The notes beneath the pieces are model-generated. The model was given only the letters and a program-made list of their open reading frames with translations, searched no databases and was not told the DNA's origin. The translations under genes and the position numbers were made by a program. Shown piece by piece: positions 32,891-43,307 of a stretch of 64,000 nt of DNA (positions within the stretch are counted from its first letter, which is position 1; every line of letters starts with the position of its first letter). The DNA is from Mastigamoeba balamuthi (Eukaryota; Evosea; Mastigamoebida; Mastigamoebidae). The DNA lies in NCBI GenBank assembly GCA_902651635.1, contig CACRSC010000134.1:480128-544127 (forward strand), read 5' to 3'.

Positions 32891-34064
32891 TCAGATGTTG
32901 ATCTCCCACGAGGACAGGAGGTGGTCGTAGAACGAGCAGACGACCGCCGTGAAGGACCCCGGCTTGGCGTCGTCGGGCAGCCAGTCGGCCCCGTACGCGA
33001 TCGACTCGTGCGGCTTGTAGAACTCTGCTGCCTGGCGCACGTCCTGCGCGTCGCTGACGCCCCACACGCGGAACCCGCCCTGCATGCACGCGCCCAGCAG
33101 CGCGTCGCCGCCGCCCCCGGCGCGCGACCACTTGAGCCGCCACACGCCACCGCCCCCGCCGACGCCCTCGAACGCGCCCAGCGGCCTGGCCATCGCGCGC
33201 ATGTCCCAGAGCGAGAGGCTCTGGTCGTAGCTGCCCACCGCGAGCAGCGGCCTGTCCGGGTGCACCTGCAGCGCCGTGACCCCCGCGCCGAAGCGCTTGG
33301 TGAAGAGCGGGGCCGCGCTGCCGTCGCGGACGTCCCACCCGCGGAGCTTGGCGTCGTCGCCGCCCGTGTACAGCGCCGAGCCGTCGGGCGCCGACTCGCA
33401 GACCCACGCCTGGAAGTCGTGCGCGGGCCACGTGGCCTCGCACGCGAGCTCGTCGCTGCCCTCGCGGGCCCTCCAGACGGCGGCGGCCCCGCTGTCGTGG
33501 CACGTGACGGCGGCGGCACTGGAGGCGTCGACGGGGCGGCGCTGGCAGACGTAAGTCACGGCGTCGCCCGAGCAGTCGGCGGCGACTGCCGTGGGCGCAA
33601 GCGCCGCGCGCGAGTCGAGCAGCGTGCTGCGCAGGAGGGTGCCGTCGGCGCACGCGGCGTAGAGCAGCCGGGGCCCGAACCACCGCGCGTCAAACACAGC
33701 GCTGGTCTCTGCGCGGTGCAGCACAGTCATCGCGCCGCTCTCCCTGTCGAGCCCCGCCAGGCATATCCCTCCTGTCTAGAGGGGAAGGGGGGGTTGGAGC
33801 AACAACGTGCGTGCCGTGCCGGGCACGCGGGGGGGTGCGCCGCAGTTTGCGTCAGTGAGCGCCCTCTGAACGGGTAAGAGATTCGTCGAGAGAGGGTTGG
33901 GGTTGGGGGCGCCCGACCTTGCGCTGGGGGGCGCTGTCCGAGGGCGCGTGGAGCAGGTAGGTCGTGCAGAGGAAGACGGGGCGCTCGCGGTCGGCGTCGG
34001 GGCAGAACTCCACGAGGTCCGCCGGCTCGACCGTGTCGAGCGAGGAGAGCAGGCGCGCCGGCAT
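32891..34064 (-). CDS. DPH7: Diphthine methyltransferase DPH7 (WDR85-like)
   Basis: A WD-repeat methylesterase that removes a methyl group from diphthine on elongation factor 2 before the final amidation. Two exons: 34064-33918 and 33775-32891, with a 142-nt intron (GTCGGG...CTCTAG) in phase 0; the product is 343 residues. Exon 1 begins MPARLLSSLDTVEPADLVEF and carries the family's CxTYLL strand. WD blades include VCESAPDGSALYTGGDDAKL and LLAVGSYDQSLSLWDMR. The strongest diagnostic is the C-terminal ESIAYGADWLPDD followed by CSFYDHLLSSWEI, which matches DPH7. It shows that the diphthamide pathway is present. The neighbouring plus-strand RhoGAP gene ends less than 100 bp away. Confidence 0.9.
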
Positions 34065-34380
34065 TTGCTCGCCAAGATTTCGGTGTACATCCGACGTCAC
34101 ATGTGCGCTGAGGTTCTCGCGGGTGCTGCGCCCCTTATCGTCAAAGACAGAAGGAAAAGCACCCACGCCGGATCCGCTGCCAACTTCTGCCGCAACTTTA
34201 TTCCCCTCGCCCGGTTATTGTCGCATCTCCTGGCCTGCCACCTCCCCTCGTAAGTTGACCTGCCTGGCCCCCCGTGCCGCGCACCCGGGCCCTGGTCAAT
34301 CAGATAGATACCCACGCTGCGGGCTATTCAAAAATAGGGATTCTGTCAATCGGCGACTGCCTTCCGATAAAAAAAGAAGC
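34065..34380. other. Short divergent intergenic region
   Basis: Contains an AAGATTTCGG element at 34074 just upstream of DPH7 and no other recognised feature. It must hold the promoters of both flanking genes. Confidence 0.35.
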
Positions 34381-35613
34381 GATGACGACCCCGCCGTTCA
34401 GCGCCACCGCCTCGCCCGTCAACCCCATTATGATGCCCGAGCCGGCGATCCCCCTGGTCACCGTCTCCGCGTCCAAGGTCCGCACACACGCGCGCGGGGG
34501 CGCTGCCCTGAAGGGAATCGCCGGCGGTTCTCCCTCTCTCATGATGACGTGGCGTCGCATTTCGGGCACCACCTCACCCGCGCCCCGGCCTGCCGAACAG
34601 GTGTTCCGGTACAAGCCGTTCACGATGTGCATCACGATCGACCGCGAGTGGGCGATACGTGTCGGCGACGACGCCGTGATGCGTGCCGGGCTCGGCGCGC
34701 GCTGCATCAAGGAGGGGGACCCGACGGCAGGTTCGCATTTCCTCTGCGCGCGGACACAGAAGAAATCTAGGAGTTTTCCCGAGCTCTGCTCAAAAGGGTC
34801 TCGCGCTGGCCGTGCCCTGCAGAGCTCAAGACGTGCCACTGCAGCGGGGGCAAGCGGGTGGTTGAGGTCGGTGTGGGTTCCAGGAAAAGCTTCGGCCCGC
34901 ACTCGTCAGCGGACTCGTCGATGGTGACGTACGCCTTTGAGAACTGCAGGTCGCACTGCAGCAGCTCGCGCGACCACCTGCACAGCAGGGTGGTGCTGGT
35001 CATCTCGGACCTGGCCGGCCTGCCCTACCCGGTCATCTCTCCCCCGATCTCGCTGCACGCCCGCGAGAAGCACAAGCTCGCGTCCCCGGGCACCGTGACG
35101 ACGGCCGCGGTGTCGTCGCCAAGTAGAGCGAGGGCCACCGACCAGGCCGTGGTGCCGTTGGCGTCGGCCGAGAGGATGGTCCCGCTGATGCTGCTCAGCC
35201 CCACGATGGACGCGCGGTCGCTGATGGGGGGCATGCCCGCCATGGTGGTGGTGCGCGTGTTCAAGACTGTCTGCGGGCCCAGCCAGATGAACGTCCTCAT
35301 CAGCGACTTCCTGCCGTTCATTTCCGCCCTGCCGGGCTTCGTCGACTTCCGCTGCCGGATGGTTCCCGGTTTCGTCGTCTCCTTGTAAGTCGATAGTGTT
35401 GTGAGGGCAGTGTGGGATGGGATCTGGTTGCCCTAGAGTTGTTGGTAACCCTCTCCTTCCCGCACGTGCAGCTCGTACTTTCAGAACCAGGACACTGCGG
35501 AGAGATCGAGCCAGGTCGTGTCCACATACACCGCGGGGCACACGAACCTCCTCAAGACAAACCTTAACGCCAACGGCATGGCCATCCTCGTGTGCCAGTG
35601 CACGTCCTACTGA
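34381..35613 (+). CDS. Unknown protein, possible Ig-fold DNA-binding domain
   Basis: I do not recognise the family. Exons approximately 34381-34480, 34601-34730, 34860-35384 and 35473-35613 give about 300 residues. Beginning MTTPPFSATASPV, exon 1 ends SASK and joins a VFRYKPFTMCITIDREWAI segment in phase. The central part carries MVTYAFENC and then HSRVVLVISDLAGLPYPVIS followed by SPPISLHAREKHK. A beta-strand run ending in SPPI and a basic tail is reminiscent of the end of Ig-fold DNA-binding domains (p53, Ndt80, STAT/CudA classes), but this is only resemblance. The C-terminal part has alternating hydrophobic strands (MNVLISDFLPFISALPG) and a final exon with Ser/Thr/Asn and CQCTSY. No membrane helix or signal peptide is seen. 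Confidence 0.5.
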
Positions 35614-35749
35614 CAGGGACGAGGCCACACAGGCACCCCGGCGAACACGCAGCACCCCCACCACACCGCTTCTTCATACGATTGATTGTACCTCCTTATT
35701 CTCCCTGAGTCAATCAAACACTGTTGTTTGAATGAATACGCCCAAAACC

Positions 35750-37389
35750 TCATGACGTGGAGGCGGGAGCCTCGGCAGCTGCCGCTGGAGAGTCTGCCTT
35801 GTGCTGGGAGTCCTTGCTGTGCTCCTGTTCCTTGCCCTTGTCGTTGGCGTTGTTAGTAACGGTCTTGGGTTCCGCGGGGCTGTCAGGCTTGCTCTGCGCT
35901 TCCTCGGTCTTGGCTTGTGCATGATCCTTGTGCTCGCCCTCGCTCTCGCTCTTGGCCTCTGTATGCTTGGCGCTCTCCTCGCCCTCGCCGCTCTTGGATC
36001 CGTCGCCCTTTTGCGCCTCCATCTTCGCGTCCTTGTCCGGCGTCTCGGCCTTGGCCTCGGGGGCTGGACTGCCGCCCTCCTTGGCACCCTGCCCCTGCTC
36101 CTCCTTGGTGGCCGGCGCCTCCTTGCTGCTGCCGTCGTCTGCCTTGGCCTCTGCGTGGGCCGTGTCGGCGTCCGCCATGGTCACGTCCTCCCCGCCGGCC
36201 GTCTTGCGGCGCTTGCGCCTCCTGCGCTCGCCGTCGTCGCTGTCGCTGCCGCTCTCGTCCTCGTCCTCGTCGTCGGCCCTCTTGCGGTGGTCCTCGCGCA
36301 TGCGGCGGCGGTCTGCAATCTCGGCCTCGCGCTCGCGCTTGGCCTCCTCCGAGAGCTTCTCGATGAGGTCCTTGGGCGCCCACCTGAGCTTCGGCTCGGC
36401 CTTTGTCTCGCGGAACCTCTCGACCATCTTCTTCTGCGACGCCGCCCGCGCCTCGAGCAGCTGCGCCTCCTTCTCCGCGAGCGCCGCCAGGGCCTTCTCG
36501 TAGGCCGCCTGCTCGGCCGCGAGGTCCTCGCGCGTCTTGCGCAGAGAGCTCTCGCGCAGCTCCGTCTGCTCGCGCGCCACCTTGTCCGACACCGACTCCT
36601 CGATCTCGCGGCGCTTGGCCAGCACCTGGCTCGACGCCACCTCCTTGGAGAAGCTCCTCAGCGTCCCCATCAGCATCCCGAACATGCGCTGCGCACCGCA
36701 CCCACGTGGCGCAGGCAACCCACAAAACCAGGAATCCAGCGCACAGTCAACTGATCAGCGACGAGTCCGAGAAGGAGCGGGAGGAGAGGCGGGGGGAGGT
36801 AGGGGAGGGGAGGGGAGGGAGGGACAGCACCTTGTTGCGCTGCTGGAGCATGGGGTCCGCGGGGGCTGCGGCGTGGCGTGCGGCGGCGCCCTGCCGCGAC
36901 ACGACGACGGCCGAGGAGACGACAGAGGCGTCGGCGGGCGCCTGCGCCTCCACGTCAGCCTCGGCCTGCTGCTCCTGCGCCTCGCCCTGCTGCTGCTCGT
37001 CGGCCTCCTCGGCGCCCATCTCCGCGTCGAGCTCGATGAACTGCTCGGGCGCCCTGCGCTTCTGCTGCTCCCTGCGGCGTGTGGGCGCCCAGTCAGTCCT
37101 GTGTCCCCTTGTGTGTGGGGGACTGCTGGGCTGCTGGGCTGCCCAGCCAGCCATCATCGGGCCAGGCAGATGGCAACGGCGCTCCCCCACCCACCCCGCC
37201 AGTGCCGGGGGAGGAGGTGGGTCGTCGCTCCGGTTGAGCGGCGTGCGCTGGGCTGCTTGGGGCGTGCTGTGGGGCGCACTTGGGCAGGAAGGTGTTCTCC
37301 TGGCGCTTGAGGTAGTTGATGCGGCGCTCGATGGCGCGCCGCGAGGTGTCCGCCTCCCTCACCTCCCTCTCGAGCTGCTCCTCCGACAT
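35750..37389 (-). CDS. PNN: Pinin (SDK/memA) family splicing-associated protein
   Basis: Pinin is a nuclear-speckle protein that associates with the exon-junction complex and SR proteins. Three exons: MSEEQLEREVREAD from 37389; a Gln/Glu-rich exon ending 36831; and 36688-35750. The 142-nt last intron (GTGCTG...GCGCAG) joins QQRNK to RMFGMLMGTLRSF, the hallmark of the pinin/SDK/memA domain. That domain continues as a long coiled coil (EEAKREREAEI and similar), with WAPKDLIEKL matching the conserved Pro-turn. A basic RRRRKRRK nuclear signal is followed by a 150-residue K/E/A/S-rich low-complexity tail in place of the RS domain of animals. It fits a genome in which nearly every gene carries introns. 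Confidence 0.8.
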
Positions 37390-37703
37390 CGGCACTCGCT
37401 GTTTGGCGACGGGCGCGCGCGCGCAGAGCAAACACCCCCAACACAGAGACGGCACAGCCCAGAATCACGACGACCGCGAATTCGGGAGAATATCCGAAGA
37501 AGATCCCCGAATCTGCGCTGGGGATGAGCGTGCACCTTCGGATACTGCAGGAGTATCTCGGGTTCTCGGAGAATTAGGGTTGCCGGCGCGCAGCCGCGCT
37601 CATCGCCTGAGACCCGCCACCCCCCCACACCACTCGTGCCCTGGCGTGTGCTGCCCCGCGCCCCACTACGAAGCGCAGCGCGGAGCTCGTCGAGCGCTCG
37701 ACC

Positions 37704-39445
37704 ATGAGCGGGCCCCCGGGCGCGCTGGTCCTCGTGCCGCGCACCCGTTCTCCCAGCGACGCGCGGTCGCTTCTCCTCGAGACCGACACGCCCGTGCTCT
37801 CCGCCGAGCGGATCCGCGACGTTTCGCGCGAGTTTCAGGTCGGTTCCGCCGGTTCCGCCGACCCCCCCCTCTCCTCATGATCGGATCTCGCCCCGCCTCT
37901 CCTCCCCACCAACCGGATCTCAAACACCGGCGGGGGACGCGTGGGTTTCTCAGATGCTTGAGGTCGAGGACCTGAGGGCGAGGAGGAGCGTGCACACGGC
38001 GCTGCTGGAGTGCAACAGGAACAAGAACCGCTACTGCAACGTTGTCCCCTGTGAGCTCCTCGTTTTGCCTCGCCCACCAGCCCTGCCCTCCCCACACAGA
38101 GCACGGACACTTTATGTTCACTTTTTGTAATGACGTGATCTCACACAGCGCCAAAACCCTCCCGCCACGCTCCTCCCTCCCCTCCGGCCCCGTGCCTGCG
38201 CGCCGAGGGCAGACGACGACACGAGGGTTGTGCTGAGCGGAGGGGCGTGCAGCGACTACATCAACGCGAGCTTCATTGATGTCCGGAGCCCTCCCCCTGC
38301 CCGCACCGCCCCTGTTCTATGCATCGCAGCGCAGGGCACCAACCAACCCACAGCCTCTCCCCCCTTCGCCGCCGCCACCGCAGGGCGAGGGCGAGGGCAC
38401 GGAGAACGCCTACATCGCCACGCAGGGTGACCCGCCTCCATTTCCATTCCCTTCCCATCTGCCCGCTCATCGAGCAATCTCTCTCCTTCTCCCTCCTCCC
38501 CCCACCCCTCATCCCAACAGGGCCGCTGCCGCACACGCTCGCGGACTTCTGGCGGATGGTCTGGGAGACCAGCGCAGCCATCATCGTCATGCTCGGCCGC
38601 GAGCGCGAGAACTCACGCGTGCGCACCGGGGGGCACTGGGGGGGCACTCGGCACACACGCACCCGGCCCGGCCAACGCGCCGCCACGCGCAGGTCAAGGT
38701 GGACAGGTACTGGCCCAGCTTCCTGGACCAGGAGGAGCGCTACGGCGCGATCCTCGTGAAGCTGCTGTCGCAGACGGACATGTCGGACGCGGCGGTCATA
38801 CGGCGCGTGATGCACGTCACGATGGGCGGCGAGACGCGGACCGTGACGCAGTACCAGTACAGCGGGTGGCCGGACCACGGCGTTCCCAAGACCACGCTGC
38901 ACATCCGTGGGCTCATGCGCCTCCTGCACGAGTCCCACGGGCGCTCTGCCGCGCCCACGTGGCCCCCGCTCGGCCGCAGCGCTCTGCCGCGGCCCGCCGT
39001 CGTGCACTGCTCGGCCGGCATCGGCCGCACCGGCACGTTCTGCGCGATACACATGGCGCTGGACAGCCTGCTCGAGCAGTGCGCGCGAGGACTGGAGCGG
39101 GGCGTGGCGGTGGACGTCTTCGGGACCGTTGCGAGGCTGCGCAGGCAGCGCGCGGGCATGGTGCAGCAGCTCGAGCAGTACGTGTTCTGCTACAACGCTG
39201 TGATCGAGGAGGCTGCGGAGATGGGGCTGGAGCCGCTGCCGCAGGGCGTGATGTCGCCCACGCCCAAGCGGGCGCGCACGCCGCCCGGGCAGGACGCGCA
39301 GGACGACGAGGGCGCCGGGGCGGGACTCGCAGGGCCAGTCGCCTTGCAGTCGCGGGAGGAGGCCGGCGCCACGCTCCCTTTTGCATGGGTGCCGACGGCA
39401 ATACCGGCCGCGGCACCCCAACAGGATCTTCCGTCGTTGCGTTGA
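37704..39445 (+). CDS. Non-receptor protein tyrosine phosphatase
   Basis: A classical PTP in about six exons. Conserved steps run in order: NRYCNVVP|YDDTRVVLSG and SDYINASFID (phosphotyrosine-recognition loop; the intron joins VVP to YDD in phase), ENAYIATQG, HTLADFWRMVWE, the WPD loop YSGWPDHGVP (general-acid Asp present), the P-loop VVHCSAGIGRTGTFC (nucleophile Cys and Arg), and the Q-loop MVQQLEQYVFCY. All catalytic residues are intact. The catalytic domain runs almost from the N-terminus and is followed by a 70-residue Pro/Ala/Asp tail with a PTPKRARTPP basic patch. There is no signal peptide or membrane segment. Introns of about 90-180 nt use donors GTCGGT, GTGAGC, GTCCGG and GTGACC. Confidence 0.92.
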
Positions 39446-39852
39446 GTGTACAAAACAACATACGAGGAACAACACCAGCACCAGTATTCGGCTGGGCGGA
39501 ATGGGGCACAAATAACGAGGACAACGGCATGCCAGGACGCCGTCTGCCAGAGCCTCCCAACCCCGCTGGGAGGTCTTTCTATTCGCACACACTCAAACTG
39601 TCACCTGGACACTATCACCAACGCCTCAACACAAGCAGACACCCACCAGTGCGTCGTTAATGAACACCAAACCAGCCATTAATACAACTTCCCGTTCATT
39701 CAGCGCAACCATGAGACCGAGGCACTGCGTCCTCGTTGGTCGCAAAGCCACTGGGCTGGGAAGAGGCCGGGTGTGTGCCCCAATGTTCGTACAACGCAGA
39801 GCCAGACAGACAGCGAACAAGCGCCCAGAATCGTTGGCCGATCGTTGCCTTG
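39446..39852. other. Intergenic, convergent gene ends
   Basis: About 400 bases between the converging PTP and UIM-protease genes. The composition is more AT-rich and both 3' UTRs must lie here. No other feature was recognised. Confidence 0.5.
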
Positions 39853-40698
39853 TCAGTCAACGGAGCTGAGGAGGACGACGTCGGTCGCGTCCCCCGTGAT
39901 CTCGCGGTGGAAGACGCTGCGCTCGTCCACAAAGTCGCTCACGCCGAGCACCGCGGCCTCTGCGTTGTCGTACACGCAGCACATGGCGGGCTCCGTCTGC
40001 GTCGAGTCGCCGTGCGGGTCGAACAGCGCCACGCGCCCGTCGACGAGCGCGGCCACCCCGAACGTCTCGGTCCCGTTGACCACCAGGCACCCCGCGATCC
40101 TCGGCAGCTGCTCCCTCAGCAGCGCCCCCAGCGAGTCGTACGGCACGAACGTGGGGCCCACGGTGACGGCGTCCCTCGCCGGCGACCCCGTGGGCGTCAC
40201 CGCCGCCAGCCCGCAGTTGCTCTGCGTCACCGCGTCGACGGGGTCGGGGTGCGATGACGTGTCGGGGAGCGCGACGCCGGGGTCCATCAGGACCGTGCAG
40301 AGGAACTCGGGGGTGATGTCCTCGGACGCGCACCAGCGCGCGCGGCTGACGAACGCGATCGCGTATGACGTGCACGCGTTGACGTGGCCGACGACGCGCT
40401 GGTTCAGGCCCTGCGCGGCGGGTCAGTGCGGTTCCGCGCCGGGTTTTCGGCTTCGCACGTCGAGGCACCGCACCACACGTGGCGTCGTCGACGGGTGGCG
40501 CTCGCGGCGACGCTTCTGCGTGGGGGGCGCGAGGGGCGCGCGTGAGGGGGCGGCGGGCGGGCGGGCAGTGCGAACTTCGACGTCGGCGGTTCGGATCGAG
40601 CGCGAGATCATCTGGGTGAGCTGGTCGTTCTCCTCCGACTGCTGGCGCGAGAGCGCGAGCGCGCGCTGCAGGAGATCGTCAGCTGGCGGAAACCACAT
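39853..40698 (-). CDS. Predicted deubiquitinase: UIM plus papain-like domain
   Basis: Exon 1 (40698 to about 40482) begins MWFPPADDLLQRALALSRQQ. The stretch fits a ubiquitin-interacting motif: an acidic start, then L-x2-A-L-x2-S. It continues into a basic linker (QKRRRERHP). Exon 2 (40410-39853, 186 codons, phase 0) begins GLNQRVVGHVNACTSYAIAF and contains GVAALVDGRVALFDPHGDS about 115 residues later. A Cys at the start of a helix preceded by N/Q, and a His in a (V/F)xLFDPHG strand, is the layout of papain-fold ubiquitin proteases of the viral-tegument type. Cys in NACTSY and His in DPHGD would be the catalytic pair. The pairing of UIM and protease supports a ubiquitin-cleaving role. Roughly 258 residues; cytosolic or nuclear. 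Confidence 0.55.
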
Positions 40699-40903
40699 GT
40701 GCGAGTTTCTTTCTGATATGCACGGGGGGTCCGGGTGCCAAGATTCTCGGGCGGCGAATCACCCACACAAGAGATAGGGAAATACGCCCCAATCAGGAGA
40801 ACAATGCGGCCGACGACGAGAAAGAGGGGCTGAAGGGGCTGGGGGATGCAGAAAGAAAGCTCTGCTGATGATGAGGGGGGGTCTCTGGGGAGTTTACATC
40901 TCT

Positions 40904-43171
40904 TCACATCGTATTCGTACCGAACCAGTGCGATACCACTGTCTGGAGCTCGTTGTCCAGGCGAGCAAAGCGGCTCAGGATCAGCCCTGTCACCGGCACG
41001 CAGTCGAGGCAGTTGGTCTGAGCGCCCGCTTTGTCAGGGCTTGACGGCGGGTCAGAAGGGGGCTTACGTGTCCCAGTGACTCGAGCTCCTTCATTCTCGC
41101 GACGTATTCCACGTCCGCCACGAGGGCCCTGACCTGCTTGGCCAGCGGCGTCTGCTCCTGCGTCTGGCTCTTGGCCATCTCCAGTGCCCTTCTCCACGAC
41201 TCCTCGCTTTTGTCGAGGCCGAGGCTCACGAGCACGACGTCCTGCACGGACGGGGCTGCCAGTCACGCCTTGGGGGGAAGTGAAGGGGGCAAGGGACCCG
41301 CCCCGCTGCCGTTGGCGACTGGCGATGGCGGGAAGCCGCACCTGCACACGCGTCACGTACTCGTCCAGAGTCTCGTAGATCCTCGGCTTGAGAATGTCAA
41401 TCATGGTCTGCAGGTCCGCGCTCCTCTCGCCCTTGAAGACGTGCGCCTTGGCACGCGCGTGAGAGCCAGAGACAAGAGGTGAAAGGGGTGGGGTGGAGGA
41501 GATACCCGCAGGATGGCGAGGTTCTGACGGACAGCGGCCATGTCCGCGGGTGGCCTGTCGAGGTAGTCCTCGGGGATGGCGGTCAGGTCGAACCCGCGCT
41601 CTCTGAGGAACCTGTCCACGTGCTCCCTTATCAGCGCTAGGTACGTGCTCGTGATGGTCTTCTTGGTCTCCCCGCTGACAATGTCCTCCCTCTGCTTCTT
41701 CAGTGTCTCCAGCGCGCCCTCCAGCACGACTGGGCCGGAGGGAAGCGAGAGCAGAGTCGACGGGCATCAGAGTGCGTCTGCCAGAGCGGGCGTGAGGGGC
41801 ACGCACACAGCTTGGATCGGCCAGAGAGCGAGAGCAGGTTGCAGGCGAGCTGCGAGAAGTCCGTCTCGGTGAGCTGCTTGACGGCGGCGGGGCCGAGGAC
41901 CGGCAGCAGCGGCAACCCCTCGTCCACGGACTTGAGGAGCGGCGTCACGTTGGCGACGACCGCCTCGTTGACCTTGTTGATGAGCGCCGTCGTCAGGTTG
42001 TCGTCGTCGAGGCGCCGGAGCAGAGCGACGCTCTTCTCGATCGCGGCCACGTCCCACAGCGTCGCCCCGCCGCGCTCGACGCGCTCGACGAGCGCGAGGT
42101 CGACGCCGTGCCTGCCCAACGCCCACTCGACGTTCTCCCGAGACTCGGAGGTGATCCTGACGTACAGGGCCGCGCAGGGGTCCGTCACGAGCGTCAGGAG
42201 CCCTCGCAGCGACGCCAGGCACTCCTCCATCTGCCGCGGGAACGGCGCCACCTCGGACTTGGGGCACTCGACCGGCGCCGCCTCGTTGGGGTCCGTGTAC
42301 ACCGACAGGGTGTCCCCCGACGCGGGCGGGTCCTGGGCGAGCCTCGCGAAGACGGCAGAGTCGCGCCTCCTGACGACCACCAGCGACCCGCGCCGCAGCG
42401 GCGCGGGCAGGGTGGCCGCGTAGGCGCGCACGGATCGCACCAAGTCGTCGTCGTACATCTCCGCCCACCCGCGGATCATCTCGGCGAGCTCCGCGGCGCC
42501 CGGGAGCCCCGCGCCGGCCTCGTGCAGCGCGGGGCACACCTCGAGAACGCTCCTCGACGGCTCCACGCCCACGAGCGCGTTGTCCGGGTCCTGCGTGTGC
42601 GTCCGCGCGTACTCGAGCAGGCGCTCGGCCGCGGCCTTCCATCGGGGCGAGCACGACCGCACGGCCGCCAGGGCCTCGCGGGCGGCAGCGGCCAGCAGCT
42701 CGAGCAGCTCGGGCGACACCACGACGCCGCAGACGACGAGGCGCTCGTGGAACACCCGCGGCCACGGCGCCGCGGGCCCCGGGAGGTCCGCCACGCGCGC
42801 CAGCAGCTCGCTGACCTGCCGCACGGCCTCCGCCTGCAGCTTCTTGCTCTTCTTCTTGTGCGACCCCGCGAACGACACCCTTGCGGAGCGGGGGGGGGAA
42901 GGGGAGATGTCATTTATGACGTCATAAATCGAAACCCGAACTGCTCCAGGACGGAGTTGAACATGTCGGGCACGCCGTCGAAGCCGGTGTAGGCGGCGTA
43001 GGCGGGCGGGCGGGCCGGCGGCGTCGAGGGCGAGTGCGACGGGACGCGCGCGGACTTCCAGAGGCCGCCGTCGCTGCCGCTGCGCTGGCGCCAGGGGCGC
43101 AGGGCGCCGTACGGGTCCTTGGCTCCAGGATTCTTGTCCACGGACCTCTCCAGTGTGCCCTGCGCGCAGAC
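40904..43171 (-). CDS. Large helical protein, unassigned, multi-exon
   Basis: The family is not recognised. The N-terminal exon (about 43171-42953) carries DKNPGAKDPYGALRPWRQ and ends FNSVLEQFG. It joins across a short intron to VSFAGSHKKKSKKLQAEAV. This join was chosen because the frame at 42878 has no ATG of its own. The main exon to about 41815 is Leu/Ala/Glu-rich with long amphipathic helices, and is followed by smaller exons: LEGALETLKKQREDIVSG, RGFDLTAIPEDYLDRPP, DLQTMIDILKPRIYETLDEY, VQDVVLVSLGLDKSEE and a C-terminal LSRFARLDNELQTVVSHWF. All-helical rods of this sort occur in vesicle-tethering (exocyst/GARP/COG-like) subunits, but no diagnostic motif is visible. The start codon is unresolved. 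It begins close to the divergent C2orf81-like gene. Confidence 0.55.
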
Positions 43172-43230
43172 GGATCGCGCGAAAAAAAACGTTGCGTTGG
43201 TCCTCTCTGTAGGACGCGTTCGGGGGGGCT

Positions 43231-43240
43231 CGGGATATTT
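43231..43240 (+). promoter_or_regulatory. GGATATTTGGG element in divergent promoter
   Basis: CGGGATATTTGGG lies in the roughly 130-bp interval between the minus-strand helical gene and the plus-strand gene starting at 43308. It is a variant of the AGATATTT element. Confidence 0.3.
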
Positions 43241-43307
43241 GGGTAGCGCAGCGAGGTCAGGATATGCGTGGGAGCGGGGGGTATTAATAGATCAGTAGAG
43301 TCTAAAA

